Program-made: the position numbers and the translations under genes
NCBI GenBank assembly: GCA_965279195.1
Contig: CBDIHP010000018.1
Span: 15,255 to 79,254, forward strand
Source: CBDIHP01 sp965279195
Lineage (GTDB): Bacteria; Planctomycetota; Planctomycetia; Isosphaerales; Isosphaeraceae
Reading direction: 5' to 3'
Length of the DNA stretch: 64,000 nucleotides
Shown here: positions 53,664-62,645 of the stretch, piece after piece
How the letters are laid out: each line of letters opens with the position of its first letter
Numbering within the stretch: the first letter of the stretch is position 1
The notes under the pieces: generated by a model
What the model saw: the letters and a program-made list of their open reading frames with translations, nothing else
Databases searched by the model: none
What the model was told of the DNA's origin: nothing

Positions 53664-54485
53664 GTGGCGGGACTGCTCGTCAGCGTCCGATCCGTCGAAG
53701 AAGCCCTCGCGGCCCTGGCCGGGAGGGCTTCGGTCGTTGATATCAAGGAGCCCGCCAATGGCCCCCTCGGCCGGGCCCCGTTCGACGTGTGGCACGCCAT
53801 CCGCGAGGTCGTGCCATCCGAGGTGCCCCTGAGCGTCGCCCTCGGCGAACTGGCCGAGTTCAATGGGGTTGGGCTGAGTGTGGCAGGGATCCGCTATCGG
53901 AAGCTCGGGCTCGCGGGCTCCGGCGAAGACTGGCGAGAGCGTTGGAAGCGGGTCCGCCTGGAGAGCGGAAGCTTGCTTCCGCTCCTGGAAGGCGGGAGCT
54001 TGCTCCCGAGAGACCACTTCGATTCGACGGGGATGGCTCCGATCCCGCTCGCGGAGCAAGCTCCGCGACAACAGAGCGGAACCAAGCTTCCGCACTCCAC
54101 GCGTTCGTCCAGGGTGCAATCCGGATGGATCGCGGTGGCCTATGCGGACTGGGCGTCGAGCGGTGCGCCGGATCCGTTCGCGGTGCTGGAGGAGGCGTTG
54201 GGCATCCCCGACTGTGCGGGGGTCCTCGTCGATACCTTCCAGAAAGGCCAGACGTCACCGCTCCGAGTCTCGACGTTCTGGCGAGACTGGGTCGAGACGG
54301 CCAGGGACGGCGGCCTCCTCATCGCCCTGGCGGGGGAGGTCGACGTCCGCCGGATGAGAGACTTGGCCCCGCTCCGGCCGGACCTGTTCGCCGTGAGGGG
54401 CGCGGCATGCGAGGACGGCGACCGCCGGGGCACCATCTCGGCCGACCGCGTGGCCGGGCTGGTCGAGGCCGCCGCGCGGTTGTGA
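53664..54485 (+). CDS. mfnB: (5-formylfuran-3-yl)methyl phosphate synthase-like protein with inserted repeat
   Basis: 273 aa from GTG, versus about 235 for the family. MfnB (DUF556) joins two glyceraldehyde-3-phosphates in methanofuran synthesis; many planctomycetes carry the related H4MPT pathway. Conserved VVDIKEP (Lys28), YRKLGLAG (Lys80) and VLVDTFQKGQ (Asp190, Lys194) are kept. Residues about 99-150 are encoded by a copy of palindromic repeat A and have no place in the family. The frame is intact, so the enzyme may still work with an added surface loop. Confidence 0.82.
   Translation: MAGLLVSVRSVEEALAALAGRASVVDIKEPANGPLGRAPFDVWHAIREVVPSEVPLSVALGELAEFNGVGLSVAGIRYRKLGLAGSGEDWRERWKRVRLESGSLLPLLEGGSLLPRDHFDSTGMAPIPLAEQAPRQQSGTKLPHSTRSSRVQSGWIAVAYADWASSGAPDPFAVLEEALGIPDCAGVLVDTFQKGQTSPLRVSTFWRDWVETARDGGLLIALAGEVDVRRMRDLAPLRPDLFAVRGAACEDGDRRGTISADRVAGLVEAAARL
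53958..54107. repeat. Repeat family A copy inside the mfnB coding region
   Basis: Contains GCGGAAGCTTGCTTCCGC, CGGGAGCTTGCTCCCG, CGCGGAGCAAGCTCCGCG and CAAGCTTCCGCACTCCA, each palindromic or matching the 24399-24695 element (shared GGAGCAAGCTCCGCGA...AACAGAGCGGAA). It occupies an in-frame stretch of about 150 bases. Confidence 0.72.
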
Positions 54486-54545
54486 AGGCACTCCGGGGCA
54501 GGTAACCTCCCAGGGGTTCAGCCCCTCCCCGACCGGAGCCCCGCC

Positions 54546-55436
54546 ATGCCCAGCCGTCGTCAGTTTCTCCTGGCTTCGTCCGCCCTCGGGCTCGGAAATC
54601 TCGGGAACAAAGCCAATTCGGCCGAGGTCGCCGGCGAGGACCTGCCGGCGCCGAAGTACACCCTGGCGATGAACCTGGAGATCATGTTCCCCGGCAAGAT
54701 GCCCTACGAGGACCGGCTCGCCGCCGCGGCCGACTGCGGCGCAAGGCATTACGGCTTCTGGGGATGGCAGGGCAAGAACCTCGACGCGATGCTCAAGGTC
54801 CAGGAGAAGCGCGGTATGGGCTGCGTCAGCATCAGCGGCAACCCCAAGACCGGCTGGAACACCGGCCTGACGAAGCCGGGCAAGGAGCAACTGTTCCTCG
54901 ACGACTTCGCCGAGGTCTGCAAGATCGCCAACCGGTTCGGGGCGACGAACCTCATCACCTTCGTCGGCCAGGTGCAGCCCGACGTCCCGGCCGAGACCCA
55001 GCGCGGGCAGATCATCGCGGGCCTGAAGAAGGCCGGGGCCATCGCGCAGGAGCACAAGGTCTACCTGACGCTGGAACCCCTGAACCGGGTCGAATCGCCG
55101 AAGATGACGATGCTCCAGGTCGGCGACGCCTACGACTACTGCGCCGGCGCCGACCACCCCCACATCAAGGTCGACTTCGACATCTATCACCGCGCGCTGG
55201 GCGAGGGGAACGTCCTCAAGACCCTGGAACTCGGCCTGAAGAAAGGCTACGTGCGGTTCATCGAGGTGGGCGATGTCCCCGGCCGCAAGGAGCCGGGCAC
55301 GGGCGAGACGAACTACGCCAACATCTTCCAGTTCCTCCGGCAGTTCGGCTACGACGGGGCCATCGGCATGGAACACGGCACGTCGACCACGCCCCGGCAG
55401 GCGTGGGAGGCCACGAGGCGGCTGGCGGGACTCTGA
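54546..55436 (+). CDS. Exported TIM-barrel sugar isomerase/epimerase (hydroxypyruvate isomerase-like)
   Basis: 296 aa. Twin-arginine-like signal SRRQFLLASSALGLG, then an AP-endonuclease-2 type barrel: MNLEIMFPGKMPYEDRLAAA, a VSISGNPKTG-like strand, LTLEPLN (metal-binding Glu), HIKVDFDIYH (Asp, His) and IGMEHG (last Glu). It resembles hydroxypyruvate isomerase and other sugar isomerases; substrate unknown. Confidence 0.85.
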   Translation: MPSRRQFLLASSALGLGNLGNKANSAEVAGEDLPAPKYTLAMNLEIMFPGKMPYEDRLAAAADCGARHYGFWGWQGKNLDAMLKVQEKRGMGCVSISGNPKTGWNTGLTKPGKEQLFLDDFAEVCKIANRFGATNLITFVGQVQPDVPAETQRGQIIAGLKKAGAIAQEHKVYLTLEPLNRVESPKMTMLQVGDAYDYCAGADHPHIKVDFDIYHRALGEGNVLKTLELGLKKGYVRFIEVGDVPGRKEPGTGETNYANIFQFLRQFGYDGAIGMEHGTSTTPRQAWEATRRLAGL

Positions 55437-55506
55437 GCCGATGGAATGAACTGACGCGCCGAATTCCACGAATCCGCCCGGACGGCGCTGGACTTTGGCC
55501 GGCAAA

Positions 55507-55544
55507 CCGGCGAAATTGCGAGCATCACGGGACCATTTCGCCGG
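55507..55544 (+). terminator. Hairpin after the isomerase gene
   Basis: A perfect 10-bp stem CCGGCGAAAT / ATTTCGCCGG with an 18-base loop, about 70 bases after the stop, followed by an AT-rich stretch. Confidence 0.45.
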
Positions 55545-55662
55545 ATTTATCGCTCAATTCACAGTTGCCCCTCTCCTCCGAGGGTCGCCTGGGAGACGAC
55601 TCCAGGCGCCCCGGATCGCGTCATCTCGTTTGACTGTCCGCCTCGACACCTGGGAGACTTCG

Positions 55663-56310
55663 ATGATTCGCACCATGTTCACGTGGGCGTTGGGCCTGGG
55701 CCTGGTGGCCCTGGCGGGGACCTCGGCCAATGCGCAGGGCTTCGGCGGCCGCGGCGGCGGTGGCATGGGCGGGCCGGCCCTGCTGGCCAACAAGAGCGTC
55801 CAGAAGGAGCTCAAGCTGACCGACGAGCAGGTCGAGAAGGCCACGGCCGTCGCGACCGAGATCCGCGAGAAGATGCAGGAGAAGATGCAGGACATCCCGC
55901 AGGAGGAGCGGCGGGAGAAGATGCCGGCGATCATGGCCGAGCTGAACAAGGAAGCGCAGAAGTCGCTGAAGGAGATCCTCAAGCCGGAGCAGGCCACCCG
56001 GTTCGAGCAGATCAACCTCCAGGTCGCCGGCCTCCAGGCCTTCGCCCGCCCCGAAGTCGCCTCGAAGCTGAAGGTGACCGACGAGCAGAAGGAGAAGATC
56101 AAGGCCCTCCAGGACGAGAGCCAGGCCTCCATGCGTGAGATCTTCCAGGGTGCCGGCGACGACCGCGAAGGCGCCATGAAGAAGATCACCGAACTCCGCA
56201 AGGAGACCTTCGAGAAGGCCGTCGCCCTCATGAGCGACGACCAGAAGAAGGCCTGGAAGGAGATGACCGGCGAGCCGTTCACCCTCGTCCAGGAACGCCG
56301 CCCGAACTGA
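55663..56310 (+). CDS. Exported helical protein, Spy/LTXXQ-like (first of a pair)
   Basis: 215 aa. Signal peptide (MFTWALGLGLVALAGTSANAQ), a short Gly-rich stretch, then a charged all-helical domain with repeated KLTDEQVEKA / KVTDEQKEKI motifs about 110 residues apart, reminiscent of Spy/CpxP LTxxQ repeats but longer. It may act as a periplasmic chaperone or sensor. The next gene is a diverged paralogue. Confidence 0.72.
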   Translation: MIRTMFTWALGLGLVALAGTSANAQGFGGRGGGGMGGPALLANKSVQKELKLTDEQVEKATAVATEIREKMQEKMQDIPQEERREKMPAIMAELNKEAQKSLKEILKPEQATRFEQINLQVAGLQAFARPEVASKLKVTDEQKEKIKALQDESQASMREIFQGAGDDREGAMKKITELRKETFEKAVALMSDDQKKAWKEMTGEPFTLVQERRPN

Positions 56311-56344
56311 GCCACAGGGCTGTCCTGCTCGATGAAATCATCAG

Positions 56345-56377
56345 GGGCCGGGTTCCTCCTCGCGGGGATCCCGGCCC
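56345..56377 (+). terminator. Possible terminator hairpin
   Basis: GGGCCGGG and CCCGGCCC (8 bp, 17-base loop) lie 35 bases after the first Spy-like gene, followed by TTGTG. Confidence 0.35.
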
Positions 56378-56445
56378 TTGTGCGTCGACCGCACGTCGAT
56401 CAAACTGCCCGCGGGTCAGATCGCTTCCCCCCCGGAACCACCGCC

Positions 56446-57120
56446 ATGCCTCGGACGCTGGTCTCGATCGCCTTCGCCTGCGGGTTCCTCCTGTCGTCGC
56501 CGGCCGCGCGAGCGCAGGAACCGCCCCTGCCGCCGCCCCCGCCGAGGATCCCGATGGATCCGGCGATCCGGTTCAGCGTGAGCGTCTGCATGCAGATCGA
56601 CCATGCCGAAGTCCATCGGGAACTCGGGCTGACCGAGGAACAGCGCACGAAGGCCACCGCCATCTTCCGGGCGTACCGGGACGATCTCGGGGCCCGGGTT
56701 GCGAAGATACCGCGCGGTGCGACCGAGGACATCCACGAGGCGTTCAAGCTGGCGAGCGGCCGGGCGGTCGACTCCCTCAAAGGGCTCTTGAAGCCCGGGC
56801 AATTCGCGAGGCTCGAACAGATCGCCACTCAGGCCATGGGGATGGGGGCGTTCGAACGTACCGAGGTCATCCGGACGCTCGGGATCACCGACGATCAGTG
56901 CGAGAGGATCGACGCCATCGTGGTGGAGACCAACCGGGCGATTCGCGATCTCCTCTCCACGGCGCGTGAGGATCCCGAGACGGCCCTCAGAACGGCCAGA
57001 GCCCTCCGGGCTCACGGCTTCCGATCGATCCTCGACGTCCTGACCATGCAACAGCGGAACGCCTGGGACGAATTCACGGGCAAACCCTTCAAGTTGGAGG
57101 AAAAGCCGCCCGGGAGATGA
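56446..57120 (+). CDS. Exported helical protein, Spy/LTXXQ-like (second of a pair)
   Basis: 224 aa. Signal peptide ending ARAQ, a Pro-rich stretch (PLPPPPPRIP), then a helical domain with LGLTEEQRTKATAIF, LLKPGQFARLEQIATQAMG and LGITDDQCERID, the same order as in the upstream gene, and the same final MTGEPFTL-like FTGKPFKLEE. The two are tandem paralogues with about one third identity by eye. Confidence 0.7.
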   Translation: MPRTLVSIAFACGFLLSSPAARAQEPPLPPPPPRIPMDPAIRFSVSVCMQIDHAEVHRELGLTEEQRTKATAIFRAYRDDLGARVAKIPRGATEDIHEAFKLASGRAVDSLKGLLKPGQFARLEQIATQAMGMGAFERTEVIRTLGITDDQCERIDAIVVETNRAIRDLLSTAREDPETALRTARALRAHGFRSILDVLTMQQRNAWDEFTGKPFKLEEKPPGR

Positions 57121-57238
57121 TCCCTCAGAATTTGCTGATCCCATCGAGCCCTGCGACCCGAAAAACCAACGATGGACAGTCGGATGGGCACCGCCGACCC
57201 GACTGCCCGGTTCGGGGCTTCCGACGAAGGGATGAGCC

Positions 57239-58270
57239 ATGTCGGGTCGGGGCGAGACGGGCTGGGGCGGGTTGAAGGCGACGGCGGGGGTGCTGCTGAT
57301 CGCCGGTGTGGCCTCGGCGGGCGATGACGAGTTGACGCTCACCGCGCCGGTCCAGCCGCAGGCGGCGAAGCCCGCGCAGGCGGTCGTCTCGCAACCCGCC
57401 AACCCCCCGAGGCCGACGGCCCCGCCAGCCGAGAGGCCCGTGCTGGCCATCCCGATCCGCCCGCCGGCCGGCATGGCCCGGCCCGCGCCTCGCGTCGAGG
57501 CCTCGCCGCCGGCGCTACCGGATGGCCCGACGCTCGACGCCCCGATCGGCCCGCCTCCCTCGAACGACCTGCCCCGGCTCACCCCGCTCCCCGGAGCCGG
57601 TGCCGACCTCGGCGACATGCCGATGCGGTCGGTGAAGCCCGCACGCCCGGCCACATCGTCGACCCGATCCCGCTCATCGGTCACCTCGGCCCCTGTGCTG
57701 GGCGACACGCTGCTGCCGGCGGATCCCGAGTCGTACCCCATGGCGAAGCCCGGCGCGGCGGTGGCCCCGCGATCTTCCGGCAACCCCGGTTCGCTCGGCT
57801 CGATGTTCTCCCCGCCGCCGAACTCGCTGCCGCCCCAGGGGCCGCAGCGGCGGGGACTCTTCGGCCTGGGCCGGGCCAATCCCGCCCCCGCACCGTTGCC
57901 CTCGAACCGGTCGAACCCGGGCAACGCCTCGACGCTCGACGAGGGCCTCGACCGCCCCGGCGAGCCTCTGCACACCGGCACGTCCGGGCCCGTGCGGGGG
58001 ACGCCCCGCACGCGAGGGAATTCGGACTCGATCCGGGTCGAGCCCCGCAACGACCCGGCCGCCGACGCCGCGGTGAAGCGCCGGGTCGAACGACAGGTCC
58101 GCGAGGCGGTCGGCAACCGGGCGAAGGACGTCGAGGTCCGCGTGGTAGGCCGGGCCGTCAGCATCCAGGTGCGCGGCGTCCGTCTGTTCCAGAAGCGGAA
58201 CGTCCGCAAGTCGATCGAGTCGATCCCCGGCCTGACGGCGTACAAGACGACCATCGACGTCCTCGACTGA
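57239..58270 (+). CDS. Exported Pro-rich protein with C-terminal BON-like domain
   Basis: 343 aa. N-terminal hydrophobic signal (AGVLLIAGVASAGD), a long Pro/Ala/Ser-rich disordered region (30-270), and a BON-like domain at the end (VKRRVERQVREAVGNRAKDV... NVRKSIESIPGLTAYKTTID). BON domains bind phospholipid or peptidoglycan-linked partners. Probably periplasmic. Confidence 0.68.
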   Translation: MSGRGETGWGGLKATAGVLLIAGVASAGDDELTLTAPVQPQAAKPAQAVVSQPANPPRPTAPPAERPVLAIPIRPPAGMARPAPRVEASPPALPDGPTLDAPIGPPPSNDLPRLTPLPGAGADLGDMPMRSVKPARPATSSTRSRSSVTSAPVLGDTLLPADPESYPMAKPGAAVAPRSSGNPGSLGSMFSPPPNSLPPQGPQRRGLFGLGRANPAPAPLPSNRSNPGNASTLDEGLDRPGEPLHTGTSGPVRGTPRTRGNSDSIRVEPRNDPAADAAVKRRVERQVREAVGNRAKDVEVRVVGRAVSIQVRGVRLFQKRNVRKSIESIPGLTAYKTTIDVLD

Positions 58271-58278
58271 AACGAAAT

Positions 58279-58306
58279 CGCCGCCCGGAGCCAGGCTCGG
58301 GCGGCG
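58279..58306. terminator. Bidirectional terminator-like hairpin
   Basis: CGCCGCCCG / CGGGCGGCG stem with a 10-base loop, 9 bases after the BON gene stop and 33 bases before the convergent zincin gene's stop. Confidence 0.55.
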
Positions 58307-58339
58307 TCGCGTTGTCGGATCTTCAAGCAACCGACCCGA

Positions 58340-59515
58340 TCATTCGGGGGCCTTGTAAGCTTCGACCTTGAAGTTCGCGGGGGTCAAGGGAGCCCCCTTG
58401 GGGTCCTTGAGGATGACGTTGAGCTCGATTTCGTCGTTGAGCTTGATGGTGTACCGGCCGAGGTAGGTGGCCCCATTCGGGGCCTTGGTGGCCTGGACCT
58501 TCTCTTTGACGAAGGCCTCGAGGTCCTGGACTTCGAAGCCGGGGTCGAGGCAGATCACATCCTCGGGCCCAAAGTTCTCGATGACGTGCTTCTTGCCGGC
58601 GTTGCGGATGTAGAACGTGTCCTTGCCGGGGGCATTCCTGAGGTTGCGGCCGTACATCGTGGTCTCGCCCGTGCCGGAGACGAGGATGTCATCGCCCGGC
58701 CCACCCCGCAGGAACCAGATGCCGTCGTGGGCGATCAGGGTGTTGTTCCCCTGCCCGCCGTCGAGGATCCGGCCGCCCGACTCCTTGTCGAACGAGGCCG
58801 CCCCTTCGGGCATCTTGAAGCCGAGGGCGATGATCGACTCGGTCTGCTCGACCAGCGGGATGTTGTAGCCGAGGTCGGCGAGAACGGCCAGGTCGAGCAG
58901 CGAGAGGGTGTCGCCGCCGCCGTTGCACATGCGCGGCTCGACCTTCGCCTTGTCCTGGAAATCCTGCGGGAAGTGGCCGCCCTCGACGGGCACCGGGCCG
59001 CCGTGGAACTTGGTCACGTGGTCGCCGCTGAACATCCCGTCCTTGGTGTGCGACGCGAAGGCCTTGCAGGCCTCGGTGAACCCGAGGACGTGCCCCAGCT
59101 CATGGACGACCAGTGCGAACATCCCGCTCTCCTTCTGGCTGACCTCGCGGAGCGACTTGACCTGGAAGACGATGCCCGCCGTCTTGGGCATCGTCTTGTT
59201 GTCCTCGTTGACCGCCCACTCGGAGGTCGCCGCGGAGGCGTACGCCTTGGTCGTCGGGTCGGCGACCACCTTGACCTGGATCGTCCCGGTGTCGGCGATG
59301 AATGAGGCGAGGAACTCGCCGGCGGCCTCGATCTGGGCCTTCACCACGTCGTTGAAGAGGGCCCCGTCGGCCTCGCTGTAGTCGAACTCAAATTTCAAGG
59401 ACTTATGGTTCTGGGCATGACAGGGCGTCGCGGCCAGGCCGCCGACGAAGAACAGGGACGCGACCAGCGGGGCAAACCAGCGGGCGGAACAGACGGTCGA
59501 CACGAACCGGGACAT
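58340..59515 (-). CDS. Exported zincin metalloprotease with RTX-like C-terminus
   Basis: 391 aa. Signal peptide ending PCHAQ; zinc motif HELGHVLGFTE at about 138-148 (two His, with Glu/Gly in the extended HExxHxxG pattern). A C-terminal part follows with GGPGDDILVSGTG, an RTX/haemolysin-type calcium-binding turn, as in serralysin-like proteases. The third zinc ligand is not certain: His is absent from the usual position. Predicted secreted. Confidence 0.75.
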   Translation of the reverse strand: MSRFVSTVCSARWFAPLVASLFFVGGLAATPCHAQNHKSLKFEFDYSEADGALFNDVVKAQIEAAGEFLASFIADTGTIQVKVVADPTTKAYASAATSEWAVNEDNKTMPKTAGIVFQVKSLREVSQKESGMFALVVHELGHVLGFTEACKAFASHTKDGMFSGDHVTKFHGGPVPVEGGHFPQDFQDKAKVEPRMCNGGGDTLSLLDLAVLADLGYNIPLVEQTESIIALGFKMPEGAASFDKESGGRILDGGQGNNTLIAHDGIWFLRGGPGDDILVSGTGETTMYGRNLRNAPGKDTFYIRNAGKKHVIENFGPEDVICLDPGFEVQDLEAFVKEKVQATKAPNGATYLGRYTIKLNDEIELNVILKDPKGAPLTPANFKVEAYKAPE

Positions 59516-59697
59516 TTCGAAGGCCCTCGAGGGGAACGCGTCGACGCCCCGCCCACGACCTTCGTGCGGCGGCGATGCGGCAACGATTCACTTCCACCAC
59601 CAAGTAATGGAGGGTCCTCGGATCTGTTACACAGGTTTTTCTCCACCATGGGCACGTTTCCCTGAGTCAACAAACAGGTCTGCCCGCCGAACATGCG

Positions 59698-60924
59698 TCA
59701 ATGGGTGGACTTCCACAACTCCTCGATCCATGCGTCCCGGATCGCCACGTGCTGCCTGAGTTCCGCCAGCGGATAGAGGTGGTCCCGCCAGCGGACGCCC
59801 CCCTGGCGCAATGTCTTCCACGTCGATCGCCACATCGAGAAGATCATCACCAGCGACGAGAACGGGAACAGGAACCCGAACCAGATCGGGATCCGACTTT
59901 GCTTCGACGCGCCCCAGCACATCACCAGGATTGCCACGACCGCCAGGCCGCAGACCACCCGCGACCAGACCGGCCCGACGAAGCTCCCTACGAACGGCCC
60001 CCAGCCGAGGCAGAGCATCACGAAGGTGCCCCACAGGACCATCCGCAGGCGGAACTCCAGCCCTGCGAAGAAGTTCTTCTCCAGACCCCGGATCATCCCC
60101 CAGAATCCGATCTGCCACCGCACCTTCGCCAGGTTCCGGCCCAGGAGCATCTGCATCCTGTAGCCGGCGTACTTGAGGATCTGACCCAGCCGCATGTCGT
60201 CGTCGATCGACAGCGACAGTCGCTTGAAGCCCCCCACGGCGCGGAAGGACTCGGTCCGGACCAGGTTGAACGCCCCCACGCCGATGTACTCGCGGCGATT
60301 CGGGTTCCCCACCGCCGGCAGCGGCGACTTGAACGAGAACAGCAGCCCGAAGAGGCTCATGAAGAGCTTCTCGCCGAACGTCAGGGTGGTGACGTCCGGG
60401 CTCAGGGTGATGTGGCTGAGGCCCTCGGCCTCGGCACGCACGACGGCACGTCGGAGCGTGCCCGGGGCCAGGACGACATCGGCGTCGGTGAACAGGAGGT
60501 AGTCGGTGTCGACCGTCTCCGAGGCCATCTGGAGCGCGTTGTTCTTGCCGAGCCAGCCGGGAGGGAGTTCGCGGACGTGGACGACGCGGAGCAGGGGATC
60601 CTCGGCGGCGAGGCGGTCGAGGATGGCACCCGTGGCGTCGGTGGAGCGGTCGTCGACGGCGACGACGGTGACGCCGGGGTAGTCCTGGGCCAGCATCGAA
60701 CGCGTCGCGGCCTCGACGGAGGCCTCCTCGTTGCGGCCGGCGAAGAGGATCGAGAGGGTGGGCCAGGAACCGTCGGCCCGGGGCGCGGGGCCGTCGGGCA
60801 GGTGCTCCAGGTAGACCGCCAGGTGCCTCGCCCGGCCGTACCGGACGAACTGGCCCAGCCAGAGCAGGGAGCCGAAGAGGCAGGAGCCCGTGACGATCCA
60901 GCCCACGATCCAGGTCGCATCCAC
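59698..60924 (-). CDS. Family 2 glycosyltransferase, membrane-bound
   Basis: 408 aa. An N-terminal helix, GT-A domain with FAGRNEE, VAVDDRSTDAT, LFTDADVVL and SIDDDMRLG (catalytic Asp), and four C-terminal helices. LPPGWLGKNNALQMAS is like HpnB / carotenoid-type GT2 enzymes. It probably transfers sugar to a lipid. No hopanoid genes are nearby, so the acceptor is unknown. Confidence 0.85.
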   Translation of the reverse strand: MDATWIVGWIVTGSCLFGSLLWLGQFVRYGRARHLAVYLEHLPDGPAPRADGSWPTLSILFAGRNEEASVEAATRSMLAQDYPGVTVVAVDDRSTDATGAILDRLAAEDPLLRVVHVRELPPGWLGKNNALQMASETVDTDYLLFTDADVVLAPGTLRRAVVRAEAEGLSHITLSPDVTTLTFGEKLFMSLFGLLFSFKSPLPAVGNPNRREYIGVGAFNLVRTESFRAVGGFKRLSLSIDDDMRLGQILKYAGYRMQMLLGRNLAKVRWQIGFWGMIRGLEKNFFAGLEFRLRMVLWGTFVMLCLGWGPFVGSFVGPVWSRVVCGLAVVAILVMCWGASKQSRIPIWFGFLFPFSSLVMIFSMWRSTWKTLRQGGVRWRDHLYPLAELRQHVAIRDAWIEELWKSTH

Positions 60925-61035
60925 GCGCGAGGCTCCCGATTGCGGTATCGGAGGACGGCCGCGTCGCCGCCATCGATCCAGTCGATCTCAAAGCATCTAT
61001 CATAGACGCGACCGGCCCCGGCGGCGACCCGCGAC

Positions 61036-61064
61036 TTGTTGAGGCCGTAGCCAGCCGTTAGAGT
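61036..61064 (+). promoter_or_regulatory. Sigma70-like promoter for the enolase-superfamily gene
   Basis: TTGTTG (61036-61041), 17-bp spacer, TAGAGT (61059-61064); 44 bases upstream of ATG 61109. Confidence 0.5.
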
Positions 61065-61108
61065 CGGGCCTCGAACGATGACGAACCGACGACGAGGCCA
61101 GACCCGCG

Positions 61109-62239
61109 ATGACCAGCGACCTGAAGATCACGAACGTCGAGGCGATCTATCTCCGCCTGCCCCAGGTGAAGGCCCAGTGCGACAGCGGCCAGGACGCCCT
61201 GATCGTCAAGGTCACCACCGACGCCGGCATCGTCGGCTACGGCGAGGTCGACTCCCACCCGCTGGCCGTCAAAGGGGTCATCGAAGGCCCGTTCTCGCAC
61301 ACGATCACCACGGGGCTCAAGCACATCCTGATCGGCGAGGATCCGTTCCGGACCGAATATCTCTGGGACCGGATGTATCGTGAGAACGTCTACAGCGGGC
61401 GCCGGGGGATCGGGATCCACGCCATGAGCGGGATCGACCTCGCCCTCTGGGACATCAAGGGCAAGGCCCTCGGCATGCCCGTCTGGAAGCTCCTCGGCGG
61501 CGGGTTCACGAAGTCCCTCCGCCCCTACGCCTCCACGCTCTTCGGCGCCACCCCCAAGGAAACCGGCGAGCGGGCCCGGACGTTCGCCGGGCAGGGGTTC
61601 ACCGCGGTCAAGTTCGGCTGGGCCCCGATGGGCCAGGACGCGAAGACGGACGTCGAACTGGTGCGCGAGGCCCGCGCTGGGCTTGGCCCGGACACCGACC
61701 TGATGATCGACGCCGGGCTCGTCTACGACGCCAAGACCGCCATCCAACGTGCGAAGGCATTCGAGCAGTTCGACCCCTTCTGGTTCGAGGAGCCGCTCAA
61801 GCCCGACGATTACGAGGGCTACGCCAAGCTCTCGGCCGCCTCGCCGTTGCGGATCGCCGCTGGCGAGTCGGAGAGCGAGCGGAAGTCGTTCCTGGAGCTG
61901 ATGGACAAGGGGAAGATCGACGTCGTGCAGGTCGACCTCACGCGCTGCGGTGGCTTCACCGAGGGCATGAAGATCGCCTCGCTCGCCGCCGACCGCGGCC
62001 TGCCGGTGGTCAACCACGGCTTCACGACGTATCTCAACGTCGCCGCCGCCTTGCACTACCTGGCGAGCATCCCCAACACGATGGGCCTGCTCGAATTCGT
62101 CGTCGAGGAGGGCACCACCCTCCGCCACCAGATCAGCGAGCCGATCCGCTCCGTCGACGGCCGCGTCGCTATCCCCGACGCCCCCGGCCTCGGCCTCGAG
62201 ATGAACGAGGCCGGGATCGAGAAGTTCCGCGTGGGCTAA
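61109..62239 (+). CDS. Mandelate racemase / muconate lactonizing enzyme family protein
   Basis: 376 aa, enolase superfamily. N-terminal capping domain, then the barrel: TAVKFGW (Lys, one position short of the usual KxK), LMIDAG (Asp), WFEEPL (Glu), IAAGESES (Glu) and VVNHGFTT (His, as in mandelate racemase-type members). The subfamily is likely a sugar-acid dehydratase, but specificity cannot be read from sequence by eye. Confidence 0.88.
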   Translation: MTSDLKITNVEAIYLRLPQVKAQCDSGQDALIVKVTTDAGIVGYGEVDSHPLAVKGVIEGPFSHTITTGLKHILIGEDPFRTEYLWDRMYRENVYSGRRGIGIHAMSGIDLALWDIKGKALGMPVWKLLGGGFTKSLRPYASTLFGATPKETGERARTFAGQGFTAVKFGWAPMGQDAKTDVELVREARAGLGPDTDLMIDAGLVYDAKTAIQRAKAFEQFDPFWFEEPLKPDDYEGYAKLSAASPLRIAAGESESERKSFLELMDKGKIDVVQVDLTRCGGFTEGMKIASLAADRGLPVVNHGFTTYLNVAAALHYLASIPNTMGLLEFVVEEGTTLRHQISEPIRSVDGRVAIPDAPGLGLEMNEAGIEKFRVG

Positions 62240-62248
62240 CCACATTCG

Positions 62249-62280
62249 TGGCTGTGGCCCCGTCCTCGGGACCACAGCCA
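62249..62280. terminator. Bidirectional terminator hairpin
   Basis: TGGCTGTGG / CCACAGCCA (9 bp) with inner CCCCG/CGGGA partial pairing, between convergent genes. Confidence 0.55.
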
Positions 62281-62289
62281 GGTACTCCG

Positions 62290-62532
62290 TCAATGGTCGT
62301 GCTTCTCGTGCCGCCTGGGGCTCGTGCGGCCGGCGGTCTGGTCGGCCCGGCCGACCTGGACGAGCTTCTCGTCGCGGGTCTGGTTGTCGGGGTTGTGGAT
62401 GGCCCCCGGCTTCGAGGCCTCGCGGGCCTCTTCCGGGGTCAGGCCCGGGGTGAAATCCTTGTCGGGTTCGCCGGTCGGCGACTTGGGGATCGCTTCCGTC
62501 AAGGAATGCGACATCGGTTTGTGGTCACTCAT
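62290..62532 (-). CDS. 80-aa hydrophilic protein
   Basis: Very polar product (PTGEPDKDFTPGLTPEEARE, then HNPDNQTRDEKLVQVGRAD, His-rich end). No signal or membrane segment. Strong ribosome site AGGAGGATGCC before the ATG. Looks like small stress-type or disordered bacterial proteins; not recognised. Confidence 0.6.
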   Translation of the reverse strand: MSDHKPMSHSLTEAIPKSPTGEPDKDFTPGLTPEEAREASKPGAIHNPDNQTRDEKLVQVGRADQTAGRTSPRRHEKHDH

Positions 62533-62645
62533 GGCATCCTCCTCTATCTGGAATTATAGAGATCTGGAAATACCAATGCAATGACCATGCCGGGGGAAGC
62601 GGCCGACGCGAGGACGGTCGGCCGGCCCCGGATCGCGCGGGGCGA

